Of a stretch of DNA of 64,000 bases, positions 57,291 through 64,000 are shown piece after piece. The stretch is from Zizania palustris (Eukaryota > Streptophyta > Magnoliopsida > Poales > Poaceae): the NCBI GenBank assembly GCA_019279435.1, contig JAAALK010000082.1, forward strand, positions 81,874,989 to 81,938,988. The letters are read 5' to 3'. The translations under genes were made by a program, and so were the position numbers. Positions within the stretch are counted from its first letter, which is position 1. Each line of letters opens with the position of its first letter. The notes under the pieces were generated by a model that saw only the letters and a list, made by a program, of their open reading frames with translations, did no database searches and was not told the DNA's origin.

Positions 57291-58186
57291 TGGTGACTGC
57301 CATAGCTACTATCGCGGCTCATCTCTTCACGCGCCACAGAAGAATTCAATCAAGTGTTGTTGCTGCAAGCGATGTCGTGAAGAACAAATTCGCCGTGAAA
57401 ATTGCTTTTCTGCAGCCTCGGCTGCCGCACTGACAACGCCATGTGTTGCTCTGCTAGATAGCGTCGAGCCGTGCCCTGCAAAGCTTCTGCCAGCGGATGG
57501 ACTACCTGCGAAAAGCCTGACGCCATTGCAGATTGCAAATGAAAACGAATACTAGCTGGTCGCGGTAGCCCCAAAAAACAGAGGAAGATGACGAATAAAA
57601 TGTGGACTGTAGATTGATCTTGAAAAACAATCACCCTATCCCTAGGGGGTAGGGGCCTATTTATAGGTGACTCCTAATACATGAAAAAGACTAATTTACC
57701 CTAGGGTAAATTACACTGACTCTAAAATAAAATCCGAAATTATTAAAATATCCTTAGAAAAATCAACTGACTCAAATAAAAATATTCTGGACTTAAAAAC
57801 TAAATATTAATATCCTAAAAACAAAATAATCATCAGTTGTTAGTTTTGCGCCGAAACTGACAAAGTGTCCACCGTCTTCGCACCGGGTACTCGGATTGGA
57901 CCGACCCGATCCCGCAGCTTCCTCAGCCCGGCAATCGCTCGCCGTCCGTGTACCTGAGTAAAACCCAGTCAACAAACTAGTGGATCCTCTGCCGCTCCTA
58001 GCCCATGTACCCGGATTTGGCCAGCCTGACTCTACGGCTCCTCTACCCGGCTGTCGCTCACTGCCCGTGTACCTGAGTCACACACGCCTCAGACACGGCA
58101 TGTCTTCATGTCTCTTCTTGACTTCCGTTGACAATCACTCATCACATCTGGAGTATAAAACCCATGTTCTTCAACATGGTTTCTCA
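57290..58186 (-). repeat. 5' LTR of Sirevirus C, inner part deleted
   Basis: Only about 0.9 kb remains; the inner LTR, primer site and gag start present in D are missing, so a deletion joins gag to mid-LTR near 57290. TATAAATAGG on the minus strand at 57657-57666. 57880-58186 matches D 3150-3463. Confidence 0.75.
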
Positions 58187-58269
58187 ACCCTGCCTTTTAG
58201 CGAACTAAGTGATATAAAAGCACAACGGGCTAAGGATGATACCTTCCATACTGGCCTTCTCACATTTTT

Positions 58270-58671
58270 TTAAGCGCTTTGCCACACACTTGGGAAGTAT
58301 TTTTTCAAATACCTGCTATTTAAAGCTCTTTGAAATCGCTCTCCTTGTAGAGACTCTAACAAGTATGCATTACCTTGAGATATTTCGGTCACTTTAAATG
58401 GTCCTTCCCAACTAGGCGACCACTTCCCAAATTTGGGGCTCTTAGTGCCTAAGGGAAAAATCATCTTCCAAACCAAGTCACCAAATTGAAACGATTTTGG
58501 TTTAACTATTTTGTTGTAGACTCTTGCTACACTTCTTTTGTCTTTCTCTATAGCTTCTAAAGCCCTCAACCTCTTATCGGTCACTTCTTCCATATTATCT
58601 TTTAAAAGGGTTTCATATTCATCGACCGATAAGCCATCTTGCTTAAGAAATCTTGAAGAGCCAAGTTCCAC
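58270..58671 (-). pseudogene. Gypsy3 integrase C-terminal domain
   Basis: 133 open codons. Contains the FQFGDLVWK stretch and the WEGPFKV (GPY/F) motif, and ends in LNSRYLKKYF, the usual end of plant gypsy integrases of this type. 58187-58269 holds no feature. Confidence 0.8.
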
Positions 58672-59522
58672 CTCTACTTGCAGAACAACTTCTTTCCCAT
58701 ATACTAACTCATGTGGACTAACTTTGGTAGCACTGTGCTTTTCAACTCAACAAGCCCACAATGCTTCTGAAAGCACTTCATGGCACCTTTTAGGGAACTC
58801 TTCAATTTTCTTCTTAATGAGCTTAATTACGGTTTTATTACTAGACTCCGCCTGACCATTGGCCAGAGCATAATATGGTGAAGAGTTTATTAATTTAATA
58901 CCATAAAATTCAGCAAAGTCTCTCACTTCTTTATAATAAATGAAGTATGCTAGTTTGTAGTGAGAGTTTGGGGAATACCAAATATATGTATAATGTGATT
59001 CAAGATAAAATCAGTTACCTCATTGCGAGTCATGTTCTTGAGAGGCACGACTTCGGTCCATTTGGTGAAGTAGTTCGTCGCCATCAGCATGAACCATTGC
59101 CCTTTTGAAGAGGGAGGATGAGTTTGGCCGATGAAGTCTAAACCCCATCCTCGAAACGGCCCTGGTTTGATAATAGGATTAAGTGGCGATGTAGGAGCTA
59201 ACTGAATACTACCAAACTTTTGACATGCTTCACACCTACTATAATATTTAAAACAATCCTCAGTCATAATCGACTAGTAAAAACCGGCTCTTTTGCGCAT
59301 CCAACTCATTTTCTAGGCTGACTGATGAGTGCCACAAAGCCTTTCATGGACCTCTCCTGTAGCTACTTTGGACTGATCGGCATCTAAGAACTTTAAAAGT
59401 ACTCCATCAGTAGTTCGGTGGTATAATACATCATCTAGCAACACAAATTTAAATGCTTGTCGTCGAACTCTCCGATCAATCTTTTGATTGTGATCGCTTA
59501 AATACTGGACGATTTTAGTTCT
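58672..59522 (-). pseudogene. Gypsy3 integrase zinc region and core, broken
   Basis: The best piece (59267-58950) has CEACQKFG, GLDFIGQ (catalytic Asp) and the TKWTEVVPLK stretch, ending near LTTN before a stop; the second Asp and Glu region follows in other frames towards 58672. The HHCC region near 59450-59270 has stops. Confidence 0.75.
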
Positions 59523-60300
59523 CTAATCATCCTTATGGACATATAAGGGGTTTGCTAACACTTTTCCAAGAGTAACGTCTAAATTTCTAACTTCGAATTG
59601 CCCCCCGAGCCTTTCCTGTTTCTGCCGAAGGCTGATCAGATCGGCCATGCGGAGATAATCAGACCGAAGTCTTCCGCTGGAGGGGTCCGGTGTGCGGAGA
59701 CCTCTGTTGCTCAGAAGGCTTTGGCGTGAGGACTCTGGCGTGCAGGATCCTTCGGTAGATGAAGGGCTCCGGCACAAGGGCTCTGACACGCAACACCCTT
59801 CAGTGGTCGGAGAGGTCCAATTCGGAGGGTCCGACAGACCTCGCATCAGCCTGAAGTCTCTGGCTTCGGTGGTGAGACCAAGCATTGACTTTTCCTGTAC
59901 AGGAAATTTTCCTCTACAGACTTGGCAACCAGATGCTTGCTGAGCCAAATAATTTGCAATTGAATTGGCTTTCCTTGGCATGTGAGAAATTTTTAAGTCG
60001 TCGAAAGTAGAAACTATGTCTAAACATTTATCCAAGTAACTTTTTAGCAAGCCATTAAAACATAAAACACTTTTAGCTACTTGTTGTATCACTAACAAAG
60101 AGTCACCATGCACATGAACATGTTTAATACCCATGGAATCTAGCAATTCGAGTCCTAGCAATAAAGCTTCATATTCAGTTTGGTTATTAGTAGAAGGAAA
60201 TTCTAAATAGGTCGAGGTTTCAAAGCGCATGCCACCAGGTGACATAGAACTACCCCGGTATCTTGGCCATTCTTGCAAGCCGAACCATCAAAATAAAGCT
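59523..60300 (-). pseudogene. Gypsy3 archaeal-type RNase H with hydrophilic insert
   Basis: 251 open codons. The first about 120 residues carry NNQTEYEALLLGLEL, VHGDSLLV and SHMPRKANSIANYLA, matching the second RNase H of Tat pol. From about 59880 to 59640 the frame runs through a Ser/Pro/Thr-rich repetitive segment of high GC unlike the flanks. Confidence 0.78.
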
Positions 60301-61582
60301 TCCATGGCACTACTTCAATTAGAGCAATATCATCACCCCAATTGACATCCACGTGGTGATCGACTATAAAATTAGCGACAATTTGGCCTTTCGTAGCTCT
60401 TAGAGGTTCATAAGCCAAATCGTACTCAATCAAAGCATAAGACCACTTTCCGATTGTACAACTTAGAATCGGCTTTTGCAACATGTACTTTATGACATCG
60501 ATCTGGCAAGCAACAATACATGTGCTAGGGAGAAGATAGTGACGTAATTTGGTACATGCATGATAAAGTGATAAACACAAATGCTCCACAAACACGTACC
60601 TTGTTTCGGCGTCTAGCAGGCGGCGGCTCAAGAATGTGATAATGTACTCTTTCCCCCCGCCTCCTGAGTTAGGACGGCTGCTATCATGCTATCATCTACA
60701 ACAATGTATAGCCGAAATGGAATTCTGGCTTTTGGCGCTCTTAACACGGGTGGTGATGACAAGCAATCTTTAATCTTTTCAAAGGTGTTTTGCTGACTTT
60801 CCCCTGACAAGTTAGATATGAAGCGACGCAAATAATTCATCATGCCTAGCAACTTTTGCACGTCCCTCTTGTATGTCGGTGCTTCAAAGTTCCTAACCTT
60901 CTCAAGCCTCTTAGGATCAATTTCAATACCTATTTCATGAATCATGAATCCTAAGAACTTGCCTACCGACACACCAAAAGCACATTTGAGCGGGTTCATT
61001 TTTAAACCATATTGGCGCATCCTATCAAAAGCAACTCTTAAATCGGCTATGTGGTTTCCCATAGCGTCCGATTTGACTACAACATCATCTATGTAGACTT
61101 CTAACATAACTCCTAGCAAGTCATGAAAGGTAAAATTCATAGCACGTTGATATGTAGCGCCAGCATTCTTTAAACCAAAAGTCATAACGACCCACTCAAA
61201 CAAGTCGGCAAAACTAGGGCATCGAAAGGCTGTCTTGTAGACGTCCTCTTTGGCCATAAAGATTTGATTATAACTAGTGTTGCCATCATGAATACTTAGT
61301 ACCTTATGTCCTGAATCATCGTTGATCAACATGTCGGCTATTGGCATGGGATAATCGTCCTTCGTGGTGGCCTTGTTTACATCTCTGAAATCAATACAAA
61401 CTCGTATTTTGCCGCTCCTTTTCTTCTCTATAGGCACAATGTTAGCGACCCATTCAGCATACATGCATGGCCTAATAAACTTAGCCTTGAGTAATTGTTC
61501 TATCTCTTCCTTAACTCGGTCATACACAACCGAATTAAAGCGACGAGGGGACTGTTTATAAGGCCTAAACCTGGGTTTAATG
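60203..61582 (-). pseudogene. Gypsy3 reverse transcriptase and first RNase H
   Basis: RT motifs in order: VNKATTKDDYPMP, MTFGLKNAGATYQRAMN, then YIDD in place of the usual YVDD/YMDD (near 61085), LGFMI, and a connection region. A frame change near 60630 leads to a classical RNase H remnant (LRHYLLPS ... IGKW). The FDGSACKNG start of the next RNase H is near 60285. The upstream end is truncated by LTR E. Confidence 0.82.
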
Positions 61583-64000
61583 TGTGGGATCGGAATGGCG
61601 ACTAGAGGGGGGGTGAATAGGCGCCTCAACACTTTATTTCGAATGTGATGGCCTAATCAAATCACCCAACGCACCTCTAAATACACAGTTTCTAGTTTTA
61701 ATCCAATCAGTACAAAAACTAAGCTTGACAAGATAGAAAGCCACACAACAGCTTGGTTTCAAGAGTTTTAATTGACAAATATCAAAAACACTCACACAAG
61801 TGATCAATTCATGTTTTTAAAAGAGAATCAGCTTGTTTCAATTTAATTTCAAATGACATCCCTGTACCTCTGAAATTTGTCGGACAATGAATAGTAATAA
61901 TGTATTTCAATAAGGTTCTTTACTCATGTTTAAGCCCCTCTGAGAAATTCAAATTGAAATTAATTTCAATTCAGCAATCAAGATCTAGTTCAGAATTAGA
62001 TATAATAGCATGCTGAAACAGGAAATACCACACAAGAAGTTATTGATGAATACACTGTAGCACGTCTGAAAATATCATACAAACAGAATCACAGAATTAG
62101 ACTTGAAGTAATTGCAATCTAACAATTGTATTAACTCAAACTCACAGCAAATCAGAACCAGTTTTGTTGCTAGCATTCTCAGATTCACAATGAAAAACAG
62201 AAGAGCTGAAATTACTGTATCGAATATGAAAATCAAAAACAACACATTGTATCAATTCAGAAGTACTGTATCAATTCACAATTCTCTTCTCACAGAAATT
62301 TGCTCTGAACTTTGATTAAAATGATGAGCTAAATTTGGTTTTTTAGATTATAACACAGATTCAATACTCAACATACATATGGTAAAAACAGAACAGATTT
62401 CAAAACAGAACTCACAAGCGTACCGTATCAGCATTAATCAATCTCAAACATGAGCTAATTCATCAGCAGTACATTACAGCAACTAAAACATACTGAAAAT
62501 ACCTGATTTCAATTTGTACCAATTGAGTAGACATCAATCACTAACTAGAACAGTGACCATATAAAACAGAACAGCAGACTGAAGTAAAGCTGACAAAAAT
62601 TGAACACTAAACCTTCTGTATTGACAGTAAACAGAAAAATCTTGCTAGACAAACATGAGAACACAAATCAGTAGAGATGAAAAATTTAGATAAAAAAATT
62701 AGATCAGATGCTATAAACATTTCTCTGAAAATAGGTGATGAATCTGACTTGGAACTAACATTCAGAACAGATGAGATTTCAGCAATTTGATCAACACAAT
62801 TGAAAAAGTAATCTTGAAGTTCTAGAAAGGAAGCTACAAAATCAGCACAAGAGAATTGAATTTGAGAACTTCAGGATTCAAATCTGTTTCAAATACTCAA
62901 ACACACTTGACTAGATTTGATTCAGATAGTCAAATTCAGTATCATAAAACTTGACACAATTTTGACAAACAAACCTTTTAAAACAGTACACAAACTGATC
63001 TTAGAAGCTGAACATCCATCCTATAGAAATCATGATGATACAATTCAGAGATGATATTTCAATTTCTAAAGAACACCTTTAAGCAACCAGAAACAAATCA
63101 AATTGTTCAAATAAGAGAAGTAATAACAACAATATGAAGTTTAAACTAGTCAAGAGGTTCTGATCAACTTTTTAGGCCTTCTTCACATACACAGATCACA
63201 TAATCATTTAGAACCAGACTAACCTTATCGATCAGATGAACTAAACCCATTCAACACAAAGCCTAAAAACATAGTATCTCAAGAAGGCTTCCTAAACTCA
63301 CAGATCCATTTTGATCAACACAAAATATTTAGTTCATCATTCAAACATGAAATCACTCAAAAACTACTTAAATGATCAGCCAAGAGCTTGATGAACACTT
63401 GATGAAACATGTGGTGCCTACTTTGAGCAGCAAAATAATTTAGAAGACATCACAGAAACATGTTGTAACTTTCGAAAATGAATCATTCAAACTATTCCCA
63501 ACAAAAGTTACTTGGACATCTAGATCAAGTTTTGCACTAGATTTTCCAGAAAACGTAGCACAAAAATCGAATTTGACCACAAAACGAATCAGCGCTGGAA
63601 ACAGACTTACCAGGAACAGTATTTGCCGAAAACACTATGTTTAATCCGAAATCTGCTTGAAAATCCTATTCCTGGTCACAAGCAGCTTCAAAAGCAAGTT
63701 GTCTCATGTATTTTCATTGAAAATTTTGTCTCTGAAAGCCCCCATGGTTCAGCCAACTTAGGGGGGATAATATCCTACCAACTCCTCTTCTAGATGCCCC
63801 CATTTGACACATAAACCCTTAGTAATTTCAGAAACTCCTCTTCTGAAATTACCCTATAAAAACTAAAAGAAAAATTAAAAATTGACTCTCCTTTTAATAT
63901 AATTTCAGAGTAGAGCCACTCTAAAAATTATAACAAGAGGTTACACTACAAAACTGGAAATTTAAACTAAAACTAGACACAAATTTATTGAATTAACAAA
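61583..64000 (-). repeat. Sirevirus-type LTR E (partial, runs off the right edge)
   Basis: Starts TGTGGGATCGG followed by the GAGGGGGGGTGAATAGG block shared by the other copia LTRs. Because the left flank is gypsy3 pol rather than copia internal DNA, this is a 3' LTR of a minus-strand element or a solo LTR. The 2.4 kb to the window end is AT-rich with no credible ORF and few CTTCGAAG words, so it belongs to another Sirevirus family. Confidence 0.75.

Larger units (their letters stand above)
54234..58186 (-). mobile_element. Sirevirus-type Ty1/copia element C (right half)
   Basis: Minus-strand copia element, same family as D. Gypsy2 is inserted in its GAG-pre-integrase region at 54234, so integrase, RT, RNase H and the 3' LTR lie beyond the left edge. 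Inserted just downstream of the gypsy3 pol. Many stops and deletions show an old copy. Confidence 0.85.
58187..61582 (-). mobile_element. Decayed Tat-like Ty3/gypsy element gypsy3
   Basis: AT-rich minus-strand pol from RT to the integrase end, cut on its upstream side by LTR E and followed downstream by Sirevirus C. The presence of an extra RNase H domain between RT and integrase points to Tat. Several frameshifts and stops. Its LTRs, gag and protease lie outside the window or are lost. Confidence 0.8.

Noticed and set aside
61583..64000. Host gene or second element in the AT-rich right end
   Set aside because: Only short, unrelated ORFs; the left terminus matches Sirevirus LTR ends, so it is best read as one LTR.

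Overview
This is an intergenic stretch of a large, repeat-rich plant nuclear genome, most likely a monocot and possibly a grass (low-to-moderate confidence). I see no ordinary host gene, rRNA, tRNA or CRISPR array. Essentially every base can be assigned to LTR retrotransposons inserted into one another. The initiator-Met-tRNA primer sites, the Sirevirus-type Ty1/copia, Tat-type Ty3/gypsy and long-LTR non-autonomous elements are all typical of plants.

Layout, oldest to youngest. (i) A decayed Tat-like Ty3/gypsy pol, 'gypsy3', lies at 58187-61582 (minus); its upstream side is cut by a Sirevirus-type LTR, 'E', at 61583-64000. (ii) Sirevirus 'C' (minus, 54234-58186, left half outside the window) sits just downstream of the gypsy3 pol. 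(iii) A GC-rich Tat element, 'gypsy2' (minus, 5' LTR 53573-54233), is inserted in C. It is broken into three pieces: 48217-54233, 14769-15454 and 3464-5970. (iv) Three elements split gypsy2: Sirevirus 'D' (1-3463, minus, runs off the left edge), long-LTR element 'A' (5971-14763, plus, target duplication AAGGG) and Sirevirus 'SIRE1' (15455-48211, minus, target duplication GATAC). (v) SIRE1 itself contains the intact Tat element 'gypsy1' (19652-31243, plus, two 495-bp LTRs that look identical) and long-LTR element 'B' (35786-46188, minus, target duplication CTCTA).

How the genes work together. Gypsy1 has one uninterrupted 1798-codon gag-pol (Gag, protease, reverse transcriptase, RNase H plus a second archaeal-type RNase H, integrase). 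On the opposite strand, between pol and the 3' LTR, is a second gene that can be read as five exons (26534-30270) with its own TATA box. The same exon order and intron phases can be read in the decayed gypsy2 copy at 3464-5697, which supports a real, conserved, spliced antisense gene. SIRE1 carries gag, protease, integrase, RT and RNase H, broken by two insertions, two in-frame UAG codons and a homopolymer frameshift, and has no envelope-like ORF.

Elements A and B have LTRs of about 4 kb and almost no pol. A has an 818-bp internal region without an ORF. B has a rearranged internal region with a coiled-coil ORF and a Gag-like ORF keeping only a zinc knuckle. Their LTRs carry a short, codon-constrained, apparently spliced reading frame and conserved hairpins. 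I consider this, with the antisense gene, the most interesting material in the window. All family assignments come from motifs read by eye; no database search was run.
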